From: Eulemur rufifrons
Lineage: Eukaryota > Chordata > Mammalia > Primates > Lemuridae
Assembly: GCF_041146395.1 (NCBI RefSeq)
Contig: NC_090990.1
Coordinates: 48,839,501 to 48,903,500, forward strand
Reading direction: 5' to 3'
Length of the DNA: 64,000 nucleotides
Of the stretch, positions 33,350 to 45,314 are shown in pieces (position 1 is the first letter of the stretch; each line of letters starts with the position of its first letter). The position numbers and the translations under genes are program-made. The notes under the pieces are model-generated. The model worked only from the letters and a program-made list of their open reading frames with translations, did no database searches and had not been told where the DNA came from.

Positions 33350-34490
33350 TAAGAGTAATTTGTTCAGCACACTTCCCTATATATACTCTCCTCACTCATA
33401 AGCATATTGAAAGATGAACTAATAAAAGGACTGTAGTTACTAATTAGACTCACTACTCCTTCAAGGATGAAGGTGCCAGCAAGCAGAATAGGGCTCCAAA
33501 CTAAAACTAACTCTATCTGTCATCTGGGACTTTTAGTGTCTAAAAATAGCACAGAAGTTTACTGGGGATATTTTAAAATCAAATTAGTGAACTTTCATTT
33601 GTTTAAGAAATTCATTTGGTCAAATCCGTACTTCCTAGATCAAGCTATGCTTTGGAAACATTTGATGATAAAAAATTTAGATTCCCTGATACCATAGAAA
33701 GAGTTTGACTCTGTAAGGCCAGGGCTAGAACCGGGAATCTGGTTTTTCTTTTACTTTCTTTTTTGTTTTTGTTTTTGTTTTGTTTTGTTATAATTCCCTA
33801 GGTGATTCTAATAGAGCCGTTTGGGAACTATGAGGCTAAAACATGTGTTAATGAGGCTGAGATCATGCAATACATTCACTCATCTTTTAAAAGACATAAA
33901 TATCCTACAGGATTCTATTCAAAACCATTAGCTGTTGCAGGAGACCCAGAAGAGATGATTCACAGTAACTTGACACTCTTACAGAGTGATGAGAAAAGTA
34001 CACAAGGGCCATCTGTGTTGGGATCATTTAGCTTTCAAATCTTCATAGACTGTACTTTTAACTCTTGGATCAGAAAGGCATGCCCAGGGCTGGTCTTCGT
34101 GTAGGCAGAGGAGAGAATTCCAGATTGAGATATGAACTGAAGAACACCAGTTAGGTTTCATTCCTCCTTATCCACTCCCACCCGGCAAGCCCTTTGGCAA
34201 ATTATCTGCCCTGCTGCCAGCATAACTGCCTGAAATGCTATACTTAAAAATTAATTCCTTCGAGTCACTCCCTAGTCATTGTATTCATTCTTCATGATAA
34301 CTGAACTTCTGTAATTAGGAGACAGGATGCTAATCTCTGGTAAGGGGGATATGAGAACTCAGTCCTTATCCTTGCGGGGCTGAAGTGCAGCGGGATGCAG
34401 TCTATTCATCTGTAACACAGCAATGATGTGCCCTGTGAGAGAAGAGGCTTAGGAACCCGGGAAAGAAGCTTAAATAAAGATGTGAAAATC
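33350..34490. other. Unique sequence with a (TTTTG)n tract
   Basis: A TTTTTG/TTTTG repeat occupies about 33748-33790. Flanking phrases ('GGTGATTCTAATAGAGCC', 'TTTGGGAACTATGAGGC') faintly recall hAT MER5-class elements. The frame at 33802-34104 has no recognised domain. Confidence 0.4.
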
Positions 34491-34907
34491 TATAAGCAAA
34501 CCTCACTTCATTGTACTTTGCTCTATTAGTGCTTCACAGATACCACGTTTTTGCCAATTGAAGGTTTGTGGAAACCCACTGCCAAGCAAGTCTATCAGTG
34601 CCATTTTGCCAGTAGCACGTGCTCACGTCGTGTCTCTTTGTCACATCCTGGTAATTCTCTCAATATGTCAATATTTTCCATTATTATTATATTGGTTATG
34701 ATGATCAGTGATCTTTGATGTCACTACCGTAATTTTTGGGGGAGTGCCCTGAACCACACTCATATAAGACAGTGAAGTTAATTGATAAATGTTAGGTGTG
34801 TCCTGACTGCTCCACAGACCAGCTGTTCCCCCATCTGTCTCCCTCTTCTCAGGCCTCCCTATTCCCTGAGACACAACAATATTGAAATTAGGTCAGTTAA
34901 TAACCCG

Positions 34908-37026
34908 ACAGTGATCTCTAAATGCTCAAGTGAAAGAAAGAGTCACAAATCTCTCACTTTAAATCAAAAGCTAGAAATGATTAAGCTTAGTGAGGAAAGC
35001 ATGTTGAAAGCTGAGACAGGCTGAAAGCTGGGCCTCTTGTGCCAGACAGCCAAGTTGTGAAGGCAAAGGCAAAGTTCTCGAAGAAAATTAACTGTGCTAC
35101 TCCAGTGAATACACAAATGATAAGAAGGTGAAACAGACTTATTGCTGAAAGTTTGAGTAGTCTGGATAGAAGATCAAAGCAGCCACAACATTCTCTTGAG
35201 CCAAAGCCTAATCCAGAGCAAGATCTCAACTCTCTTCAATTCTATGAATGCTGAGAGAGGTGAGGAAGCTGCAGAAGAAGTTTGAAGGTAGCAGATATTG
35301 GTTCATGAGTTTTAAGGAAAGAAGCCATCTCTATAACATGAAGTTAGTACAAAGTGAAGCAGCAAGTGCTGACGTAGAAGCTGCAGCAAGTTATCCAGAA
35401 GACCTAGCTGAGATCACTGATGAAGGTGGCTATACTGAACAACAAATTTTCAGTGAAGACAAAACAGCCTTCTACTGGAAGAAGATGCCATCTTGGTCTT
35501 TCATAGAGAGGAGAAGTCAATGCCTAGCTTCAAATCTTCAAGGAACAGGCTGACTCTCTTTTGGGGATCTGACGCAGCTGGTGACTTTAAGTTGAAGCCA
35601 ATGCTCATTTACCATTCCAGAAATCCTAGGGCTCTCAAGAATTATGTGAAATCTACTCTGCCTGTTTTCTACAAATGGAACAACAAAGCCTAAAGGACAG
35701 CACATCTGTTTATAGCATGGTTTACTAAATATTTTATGCCCACTATTGAGACTTACTACTCAGAAAAAAAAGATTCCTTTCTAAATATTACTGCCCATTG
35801 ACACTGTACCCGGTCACCTGAAAGCTCTGATAAAGATGTACAAGGATATTAGTGTTGTATTCATGCCAGCTAACATAACACCCGTTCTGCACCCCATGGA
35901 GCAAGGAGTAATTTTGACTTTCAAGTCTTGTTATGTAAGAAATACATCTTGTAAGGCCATAGCTGCCATAGATAGTGATTCCTCTGATGAATCTGGGTAA
36001 AGTAAATTGAAAAGCTTCTGGAAAGGATTCACCATTCTACATGCCAGTAAGAACATTTGTGATTCATGGGAGGAGGTCAAAATATCAGCATTAACAGAAG
36101 TTGGGAAGAAGTTGATTCTAACCCTCACAGATGACTTTGAGGGGTTCAAGACTTCAGAGGGGAAGGAGCTGCAGATGTGGTAGAAACAGCAAGAGAACTA
36201 GGATTAGAAGTAGAGCCTGAAGATGTCACTGAATTGCTGCAATCTCATGACAAAAATTTAACAAATAAGGGGTCACTTCTTACGGATAAACAAAGAAAGT
36301 GGTTTCTTGAGATGGAATCTACTCGTGATGAAGGTTCTGTGAACATTTCTGAAATGACAACAAAGAGTTTAGAATATCACATCAACTTAATTGATAAGGC
36401 AGTGACAGGGTTTGAAAGGGTTGACTCCAATTTTGTAAGAAGTTCTACTACAGGTAAAATGCTATCAAAGAGCATCACATGCTATAGAGAAATCTTTCAT
36501 GAAAACAGGAGTCAATTGATGTAGCAAACTTTGTTATTGTCTTTTATTTATTTATTTATTTTTTTTTTTTGAGACAGAGTCTCGCTCTGTTGCCCTGGCT
36601 AGAGTGCCGTGGCATCAGCCTGCTCACAGCAACCTCAAACTCCTGGGCTCAAGCGATCCTTCTGCCTCAGCCTCCCGAGTAGCTGGGACTACAGGCACGC
36701 GCCACCATGCCCGGCTAATTTTTCTATATATATTTTTAGCTGTCCACATAATTTCTTTCTATTTTTAGTAGAGACGGGGTCTCGCTCTTGCTCAGGCTGG
36801 TCTCGAACTCCTGAGCTCAAACAATCCGCCCGCCTCAGCCTCCCAGAGTGCTAGGATTACAGGCGTGAGCCACCGCGCCCGGCCTGTTATTGTCTTATTT
36901 AAGAAATTGCTACAGCCACCCCAACCTTCAGTAACTACCACCCTGATGGGTCAGCAGCCATCAACACCAAGACAAGACCCTCCACCAGCAAAAAGATCAT
37001 GACTCGCTGAAGGCTGAGATGATCAT
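34908..37026 (+). pseudogene. Tigger1 transposase pseudogene
   Basis: Remnant of the pogo-family transposase (CENP-B-like DNA-binding domains followed by a DDE catalytic domain) that once moved the element. Open pieces carry clear family text: 'SLTLNQKLEMIKLSEESML' (34908-35024, helix-turn-helix), '[21 protein letters not shown]' region (35248-35553), '[19 protein letters not shown]' (35493-35693) and the C-terminal '[18 protein letters not shown]' (36177-36524). The start codon position reads GTG/ATC-like rather than ATG, several frameshifts and stops interrupt it, and an Alu at 36544-36884 splits the 3' end. Not a TIGD-type host gene: it lies inside intact transposon ends and is broken. Confidence 0.92.
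36544..36884 (-). mobile_element. Lemur-type Alu inside Tigger1, antisense
   Basis: Full-length dimer with a TTTA-rich tail, 'GAGACAGAGTCTCGCTCTGT', the long linker ('TCTATATATATTTTTAGC', 'ATAATTTCTTTCTATTTTTA') and the head 'GAGCCACCGCGCCCGGCC'. TSD TGTTATTGTCTT at 36532-36543 and 36885-36896. Little decay, several CpGs retained, so a young insertion. Confidence 0.96.
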
Positions 37027-37249
37027 TAGCATTTTTTAGCAAGGAAGTATTTTTAAAATAAGGAATGTACATTGTTTTTTCAATATAATGCTATTGCACA
37101 TTTAATAGACTATAGTATAGCATAAACATAACTTTTATATGTTATGGGAAACCAAGAAAAATTGTGTGACTCATTTTATTGTGATATTCACTTTACTGTG
37201 GTGGTCTGGAACAGAACTGGCAGTATCTCCGAGGTATGCCTGCATCAGC

Positions 37250-39050
37250 CCTGCTGTTAAAATTCTCAAAATTCTGGCCACATTGTCTGGAAGTCAACAG
37301 GGTTGTCACTGCACACAAAAACAACACAATTTGCTTGATGCTGTTGTCATTGTTACTGCAGCTCGAGGGTCCAGGGACAAGTGGCCAGAATCTCAGCTGT
37401 TGTCTCTTTTTTAATTCCCATTTTCCAAGGCTGCTTGGCTACAACCTCCAGGCCAAAGCCCTCTGACCAGGCACATGACTAGATGCTGCTGGGATAGCCC
37501 GATTATGCGTTTATGAGGGCACCCAGCTGTATGAATTTAAGAGCTGGACTTGGATATGGGAGTAGGTCAACAGTGGCTGGAGAAGGGAGAAGTCTGTGAG
37601 ATGATGGGGGCAGGGTTAGCAGAGACAGTGTCCTGTTGCAGCAGGTCACCAAGGTAGTAGTATGACAGGAAGAGTGAGATCACCACGTCCTCACAGACAC
37701 CACGGAACATTACAAAGGAAGGCATGTCTGTCTGGTGACAGCCTGCCCTCAATTGTTCTGGATCTTTCTCTCTTAGCCATTGTCTAGGTTTCTGGCCTCC
37801 AAAAGATATGCAAAAACTGGGTTCAATTCGAATCCATTGTCTTCTCCAGAAACGAAACCAGCACATCACTTTGCTGTAACATAATACCAGTATAGCTATC
37901 CCAGCCCATACTGTGTTTTTCTTGGGCATCCTTATCTGCATAAACATTCTGTGCTGCCTTTTTATCTGACCCAGATGGTCTATAATAATTTCCTATGATT
38001 AGTCCTATGTTCCTTTTATCTTTTATTTCCATCCAAACATATTTTGTCCCACTGCCAACTTATTTATTATGTGACATTCTTTCTCCCTTCAGACATAATA
38101 TCCGCCTTGACCCATGTTGGCATAATTTCCCCTTGCCTGTTGTGTCTATGTCTTGCATAAACTTTCCATATCCAAATTACTCCAAGTCTGTTTCTGGTTT
38201 TAGCCCCTCCTTAGTAATCCTTGTTACATAATGTGTCTATTATATCTCTTGGTATTTGTTTTCTTTCAGTTCACTTCTTACCATCCATATGAAAGTCATT
38301 TGTAAGGGGAGCTGTTTAGAATTTGTTTTTATTTTTTCTTTGGTTTCTTTTAGGGTTCTGCTTCCATCCTTAGAGTTCTTTTAATCTCTGATTCTCCTCC
38401 CTATCCCCACCCCCCTTGATTTCCCCATAATATGCTAGTTTATACCTTCTTCTCAGATGTATGCAATTTTTACCATGGGGCTTTGTGTATTGCTATGTGG
38501 TTTTGCAGAAAGAGTTGGCTGTCCTTCGGTAACTTTCCAGCTTCCACCATTCATTTGTTTAGCAGCAACTCCATTCAAAACCAGTTCTATCCCAAGCATT
38601 AGTACGAGCCTAGAGCCTGAAGGAGTCTGAGTCTGATAGAAAATAAAAATGTAACAGCTCTTTTTGTTTTCATGGGTTTCAGCTGTCTATAGAAAGTCCA
38701 GATCAACCAGTTGAAAATGAAAATTATTTTAACTAACTGCCTGTTTGGTCTATAGGAGTCAAATAGTTTGAATTATTTTTTTCCCCTTATGAAATTCTTA
38801 ACTCTATTTCCTCACTCCGTTACCTAAATGTCCTTTTTTGTTCTTGTTGTTTTGTGCACACAGGTGTATGAGAGAGTTTACACCACCTAGGCGTGCGCCA
38901 CCACACCTGGCTCCTATGTCATTTAATACAGTCAACAGTGGTGAGGTCATGACGGAAGGAGGTTAGATAAAGCAGTTAGCATAACTGGAAGTCTAGAGGC
39001 AACTCTTAATATTTTCCAGAAATGTAAATTTCCTTAGGGAGGGGCTATGT
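37250..39050. other. Unique sequence with an unrecognised antisense ORF block
   Basis: No transposon recognised. On the minus strand two overlapping frames (37823-38032, 69 residues; 37567-37947, 126 residues) lie in an A-rich context. The first includes 'NIGLIIGNYYRPSGSDKK', the second a hydrophobic run 'VWAGIAILVLCYSKVMCWF' followed by Arg/Trp residues. No family can be named and chance is possible. Confidence 0.4.
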
Positions 39051-39067
39051 CTTCAGTCATCTTTGTT

Positions 39068-39405
39068 TGTTTTTTTTTTTTTTTTTTTTGAGACAGAGTC
39101 TCACTCTGTTGCCCGGGCTAGAGTGAGTGCCGTGGCTTCAGCCTAGCTCACAGCAACCTCAAACTCCTGGGCTTAAGCGATCCTACTGCCTCAGCCTCCT
39201 GAGTAGCTGGGACTACAGGCATGCGCCACCATGCCCGGCTAATTTTTTGTGTATATATTTTAGTTGTCCATATAATTTCTATTTTTAGTAGAGACGGGGT
39301 CTCGCTTTTGCTCAGGCTGGTCTCGAACTCCTGACCTCGAGCGATCCACCCGCCTCGGCCTCCCAGAGTGCTAGGATTACAGGCGTGAGCCACCACGCCC
39401 GGCCT
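39068..39405 (-). mobile_element. Lemur-type Alu, antisense, full length
   Basis: T-rich tail, 'GAGACAGAGTCTCACTCTGT', linker 'TATATATTTTAGTTGTCC', head 'GAGCCACCACGCCCGGCC'. TSD AGTCATCTTTGTT at 39055-39067 and 39406-39418. Confidence 0.96.
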
Positions 39406-39419
39406 AGTCATCTTTGTTA

Positions 39420-39520
39420 TTCAGCTTCCCTGGGCCTCAGTTGAAAATAGAGACAATATTAGTAATACCTACTCAATGGACTTTCATAAGGATTATTAAA
39501 ATGCTGTCTAGGAAGAAAGG
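39420..39520 (+). repeat. MIR SINE fragment
   Basis: 'CTGGGCCTCAGTTGAAAATA', 'AATACCTACTCAATGGACTT' and 'CATAAGGATTATTAAAATG' follow the MIR core in sense. The Alu at 39068 lies directly upstream. Confidence 0.6.
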
Positions 39521-39524
39521 TTCT

Positions 39525-40015
39525 ATTAATGTCTACATAACAACAAGATGTAACTGTGAAAGACACCCGGGTATCATTCAGTACATATTTGTGCCAGGGA
39601 ACTAGTGAGTAATTCGGTAAACTTAAGAAGAAAATAAATTTTTCCCATGGGAGGAATCTAGTATGTAGGAGCATCCAGATGAACATAATTAACAGACGTC
39701 ATTGTTTAAAGTACCTGGAGGCAAATTTACCCATGCTGAAATCCCATCCTGACAGCAGTGTGGTTTCAAGTTCAGAGGGGACAGAAACCAGGAGAAGGGG
39801 CTCTGAGCCGAACATTCTACTGTTTAGACCCAGAGCACAAGTTTGGTCAACAAAATTTCCAAAACATTCTTGTTATTAAAATCATTGAGCCAATTGCATT
39901 TTCACTGCATTCAGAAACATGAAATTTAAAGGGAAAGAAATATTCGAGTTTATGCTGTTTAGTTAGAATAGGAACACAGATGTGAGAATCAGGCTGTCTC
40001 CATGAAAATGACACA
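39525..40015. other. Unique sequence, no gene seen
   Basis: No repeat or exon recognised. Confidence 0.45.
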
Positions 40016-40024
40016 AAAGTATTT

Positions 40025-40215
40025 TCTGGCTGTGTGATTTTAGGAAGGTTGCTTAACCTGCCTGAACCTCAGTTTTCTAAGATGTAAAATAAGGAAAATA
40101 ATAAATAATACCTACCAAATAGGCAGCTGTGAGGATTTTTTTTTTTTTAAATGAATGCAAAACCCTAATCACTATGCTTGGCACACAATAAACACTCAAT
40201 AAAAGCTTTTTGTTA
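40025..40215 (+). repeat. MIR SINE
   Basis: 'GGTTGCTTAACCTGCCTGAA', 'CCTCAGTTTTCTAAGATGTA', 'AATACCTACCAAATAGGC', an inserted T run (40137-40149), then 'CTTGGCACACAATAAACACT'. Confidence 0.85.
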
Positions 40216-40574
40216 TCCTCATTTTAGAAAACTGAAGTCCAGAGAGAATCTCATTTGCCCAAATTCTCACGAATATTGTTTGTAAAGAATGAAATCAATG
40301 TTCATTCAGTTAATGTCAACTATAAGGGCTTTTTCCACCACACTGCTATGCCTTCAATATTTGTTCTTTGTACTCACCTTCTTCTATTACCATTTTGTCA
40401 TGTCTAAAAATCTTTCATCATTATGTAAATTATTCACAGAAAAGAGGACCCTTATTACTCTAGGCAGACCTTTTGGCCATGGATAAAGGCCATTGATTTG
40501 GGTAGATAAGCTTGACATAGTTACAGTTGACTGTCATGTGTTCTCTTAACCGTTAGTCACCATTGTTCTCTGAC

Positions 40575-40640
40575 CTTTCCAATGGTAAATTCATTGAGGC
40601 AGGGTCCATGTCTTATTTATATGTGCAGACCCCTAAGCCT
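40575..40640 (+). repeat. L2 LINE 3' scrap
   Basis: 'TTCATTGAGGCAGGGTCCAT' and 'GTCTTATTTATATGTGCAGA' resemble the L2 3'UTR. Very short. Confidence 0.5.
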
Positions 40641-40689
40641 TGCTAACTTCAAATTGTTACCTATGTCTTCAAAATATGCTAGAAACTCA

Positions 40690-40870
40690 GTAGTAATAGC
40701 AATCATATATCACAAACTTTCTAGCACTTTTTAAAATGCATATTAACTCTTTTATCTCTCGTTACCACCAATTTTACAATTGAAGACACCAAGACTCAAA
40801 AGAGGTTAAGTAACTTGTCCAAGGTCACACTTCTCATAATTGCTTTGCAGGAACACAGCCAAGAGTGACT
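40690..40870 (-). repeat. MIR SINE, antisense
   Basis: 'CAATTTTACAATTGAAGACA', 'AGAGGTTAAGTAACTTGTCC' and 'AAGGTCACACTTCTCATAAT' are reverse MIR core. Confidence 0.8.
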
Positions 40871-40894
40871 GACACCAAATCTTCATTATCATAA

Positions 40895-41336
<442 letters not shown>

Positions 41337-41354
41337 AAAAATTTCATTTTTACT

Positions 41355-42795
41355 AGAATACACATGCACAATATTTTAGGAGAGAAGAAAAAATTTCACA
41401 TGGCTTGATTTATCTTAAGCTTAGGGAAGCCCATTTGCTGACACAAAATTAACTATTTTTTTTACCAACATCATTTATATATTTCTTTTCATCAAGTTGT
41501 GGGTTCTGATTGATTTTGAAGCACAAGAGATCAGTTCAATTTCAGCCTAGAGTCTGGCCATCTGTAGGAAAGTGTGTGTTTGATTCAGCCCATAGCACCA
41601 TTTAATTATAGAAGAATCAAAGCTATCTTTTTATGTAACATTCTTTCTCTCTTCAAACATTCTGTCTGTTTTGATCCATCTTGGCTTCATGTTGGGGTTA
41701 GGTTTCGAAACCGTCAAAAACACTTTTAACAAGCTTGTTATAAACCACTACTCCAAGAGAATCAGCTGAGTAAATTAATGTTTCGATACAAGAAAATATT
41801 CTAAGATATTTTTAGTGTTTGAAAACAAAGACCTAGAAAGCTATGGAAAAAAAGAGAAAGAGGAGCAAAGCATAGTGAATTCATGACAAATTTACTTATA
41901 TCTGAAATGACTAGTAATACGTATATTTTGTAAACCATTAATACCTTTTTAACTAGCCATATTTTGTGACTTTGTGTAATTATATAAAACATTTCTCAAA
42001 ATCTTGAAAACTATCCAAACATTGAGGTTATACATCAGATAAATAATGAGGTCTATAAAAAAGTACTTGTTAACAAATTCCTTATCATTTTACATTGAAT
42101 ATCATGAAAATCAATTGAAAAAGAAAAAACACAGTCAATTTATTCTCACTTTAGAACTTTACTTCAACCTGACTAGTCTTGATGAGTTGTTTTATTTAGC
42201 AACCTGGATATTACACATTCTGTATTCTTCAGCTTTCTCATCAGCATAGAGAAAGCAATTTATAGCATAGTATCATTATAAACAATTTTTTATATAAGTA
42301 ATTTGCTACAGAACTTTCCTTCCATTAAAGCTGATTTGATTCTTGAAGGTAGACAATATATTTCTGATTTCATATTTTCCTTCCCAAAGAGTAGGTTTAT
42401 AGTATTTTATTTTCACCATCTTAACATGACTTTGGAGACATTAATGGGTTCGCAACGCTACCAAGATTTTATCTTTCAGGGACGTGCTATCTTTGGAGAA
42501 TTGTTCTAAAGGACCCTATAATGGGACTCATCTCTGGTAGGGTGAAGGAGAATAGAATAATTAGTGAGATCCCAGAATAAAAGGAGAGCTTAGATCCCAC
42601 AAAGGGCTATAATCAGTCCCCACTAAAATCTAATACTCCCAGACTCCTGAGTCATTAGGCCTCAACAAAGTGGAAGGAATGCAACACCTAGTCCTCACAC
42701 TATGGCCTAGAGAAATGAAACCAACCTGGCATGAGAGAAGCTGGGAAAGGTGACAAAAGACAAATGGAAAGAAAAGGCATGGTAAGTATGTAAAC
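41355..42795. other. AT-rich unique sequence, no gene seen
   Basis: No transposon or exon recognised. Short frames at 42046-42249 and 42303-42509 are unsupported. Confidence 0.45.
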
Positions 42796-42799
42796 ACAT

Positions 42800-43640
42800 G
42801 ATGTTACCTAAGGAAAAATGATGAATGAAGGAAGAAAAGACTATATCATGCAAAGGAAAACATGTATACAGCATTCATGAGAAAATATGGCACAAAAAAA
42901 ACCATAAATAAATATCCCACAGTGCTTTGTGCTGGTGAAGGATTTAATAAAATTATGAGTTCAATGAGGATGAATGAAGAAAATGCAAAGCTAAGTAAAC
43001 AGACTAAGAAACCAAATCACACTAGTACAGACCCAACAATTGAAATAGTAAAAAGAAAATTAATATAATATTAAAACATTTTAGATCATCAACATGAACA
43101 CAAAAGAAGAAGGCAAAAATATTAAGGTAACTAGAAGAAAATGATAGATATGGAAAATAATGAAGATCCAACATAATAATTGGGATAATAGTAATAGAAT
43201 CAAATAAAACATTTAAAATATTCAGGGACATAAAGCAAGAAATGTTTTCTGAAATAAAGGAAGAACTAAATTTAGTTATTTTGAATCCCAAGAAAAACTG
43301 GTAACAGAACAAATTAAATAAAAACATTTTCTGGTAAAGTCATAAAAATCCTAGAATTCCCTGGGAATCCAGACTCCCCCAAACCCCCCCAAATTAAGTC
43401 TACAAATGAGAAAAAAAAAATCCTCATTTAGTTTTACTTTTTAGTTTTACTTTTAGCAACATTGAATGCCAGAAGACAATGGAACAATGTCTCCAATGCT
43501 CCAAGGGAAACAAAAAATGTTATGCTTGGCCAAATGATGATTCAAAGACAAAGGTAAGATAGAAGTTACTTCCACGTTTGAGAACATGGAAGCACTTAAG
43601 GGATACAGCACACTACTCAACAATGGAGGAGTCACAATAA
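42800..43640 (+). repeat. HAL1/L1M ORF1-like fragment
   Basis: Diverged A-rich sense text reminiscent of ORF1 in old L1 or HAL1 elements: 'AATGATAGATATGGAAAATA', 'GAAGATCCAACATAATAATT', 'TTTTCTGAAATAAAGGAAGA', then 'GAATGCCAGAAGACAATGGA'. HAL1 elements carry ORF1 without ORF2. Identification is from remembered pattern only. Confidence 0.5.
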
Positions 43641-43644
43641 AAGA

Positions 43645-44100
43645 AGCACCTGTGATCATTATAATCATTTACATAAAGAATTATGTTTCAACTAAAAGGA
43701 CTATGACTACAAAACCAAAAAAAGTAAATTTATAAACTCTGACCAAATCAAAATAAATCTATAGGTAGGGGAGGAGGGGTAGAAAGAATTATAAGAGAGC
43801 TCATTGCCTCATCTCTCTTAGCAAGTAGTCAATCCATCTTGGCTAAAACTTTAACACGCAGGAAAGAAAATAAATGACTCTCATCTCTTAGAGGTTATTA
43901 CTTTCTGGCTACTCAACCATTTGTGCATCCATCATTCTATCTGTCCATCGTCTTACATATATGCATATAGATATATCTTAAATAGTGATGTTCATCAAAT
44001 GTTAACATTACTTATTTTTGGATGATGACATTTGGGGTGATTTATAGCTTTCTTCTTTTACTCTTCTGCATTGTTTAAATTTTTTAAACAGTGATCATTA
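43645..44100. other. Unique AT-rich sequence
   Basis: No repeat or exon recognised. Confidence 0.4.
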
Positions 44101-44104
44101 TCAC

Positions 44105-44545
44105 TTTAGTAGACTAAAATTGGCCAGAAATTTTTGCAGGTCTTCTATCAAGTTGAATCCATCTCCCACCCCTTATATCAGAGCTGGACTCGAGGCTGGC
44201 ATTGACCACTAGAACTCAGCAGAAGCAATATATTGAGACTTCCATGCTCACCCTTGTGGAACCCTGCGACAACCATGACATGAAGAAGTCCCAGGTGAAA
44301 GACCACATGAAGAGACATTCCCGGCTACCTCAGCCATTCCAACCATCCTAGATGAGGCCCTAGACATTTGAGTGAGACCAACTCACCCCAGCTGAATTGT
44401 TGAATGACTACAGCTGCATGAGTGAGTCCAGGTAGAACCAGTAGAACATTCTGGTCAATCACAGACTTATGAGACATGATAAATTATTTTTGTTTTAAGT
44501 TACTGTTTTGGAGTTGTTTTTTATATAGCAATAGGTAAGTAATAT
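44105..44545 (+). mobile_element. MaLR/MLT1-type LTR, sense (diverged)
   Basis: 'TCAGAGCTGGACTCGAGGCT', 'CCACTAGAACTCAGCAGAAG', 'ATGAGTGAGTCCAGGTAGAA' and the end 'TTTTATATAGCAATAGGTAA' follow the old MaLR LTR pattern. Confidence 0.55.
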
Positions 44546-44874
44546 ATTCTCTTTTACAACAAAAAATAAATTCAGTACTTTTAAAAATCTAAATAAGATG
44601 CTGAAGTCTCCATTGTATTTACCAGAGGAAATTTTTCTTAACCTGTATTTCTACAAGCAGTTTGTGACTTCCCTGTCAGTACGTGCCACAGCCTTCTTTC
44701 CCACTATTAACTACTGACATTCTCCACCTTTGTCATTCTCTCCTACCAGCCCACTTCACCCCACACTGGATATGACTCAGTAGCCCTCACAATACCGCAA
44801 ACACAAAGCTCAATATCAACACAGATATCTCAGACATTGACTAAAGGTAAAAGATGAGATAGCACAAAGATTTT

Positions 44875-45310
44875 GTATTATTTATCTATTACTATGTAAT
44901 AAATGTAATAAACTGACTCCAAAACTTTGCGGCTTAAAACAAATAAAAGATATTTATTACTTCACACAGTTTCTGGGTGTCAGGCCTTTGGGAAGCAGCT
45001 TAAATTGGTGGTTCTGTCTTGGATCTCTCATGAACATGTAGTCAAGATGTTGGCCAGGGCTGAAATCACCTGAAATCTCTTCTGGGGCTTGAGGATCTGC
45101 TTCTAAATGGCTCCCTCACATGGCTGTTGGTAGCAGTCCTCCGCAGGGCTGCTTGCGAAGCCTCGTGACTTCCCCCAAAGCAAGCAAGAAAGAGGCAGCA
45201 ATATCTCTTATGGCCTAGTGTTAACAAGTCTGTTATTCCTGCATTATCAGTGCAAGAGGGGTCTACACAAGGGCATGAATACCAGGAATTGGGAAGCATT
45301 GGGGACTGTC
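44875..45310 (-). mobile_element. MaLR/MLT1-type LTR, antisense
   Basis: Reverse pattern: 'AAAACTTTGCGGCTTAAAAC', 'ATTTATTACTTCACACAGTT', 'CAGTCAAGATGTTGG'-like text at 45041-45056, 'CCTCACATGGCTGTTGGTAG' and 'GTGACTTCCCCCAAAGCAAG'. Opposite orientation to 44105-44545. Confidence 0.65.
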
Positions 45311-45314
45311 TGTC

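Larger units (their letters stand above)
34493..37242 (+). mobile_element. Tigger1 DNA transposon, near full length, Alu-split
   Basis: A pogo/Tigger element with both ends: left terminal repeat TAAGCAAACCTC (family form CAGGCATACCTC) after TA at 34491-34492, right terminal repeat GAGGTATGCCTG ending at 37242. The base pair after the right end is CA, one change from the expected TA duplication. Internal text tracks Tigger1 throughout: 'GAAGGTTTGTGGAAACCCAC', 'CACAACAATATTGAAATTAG', the transposase region and 'AGACTATAGTATAGCATAAA'. About 2.75 kb including a 341-base Alu, giving about 2.4 kb of transposon, the expected full length. Confidence 0.95.

Noticed and set aside
35248..36524. Tigger transposase frames as a TIGD-like host gene
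   Set aside because: They lie inside recognisable transposon ends, are frameshifted and Alu-interrupted.
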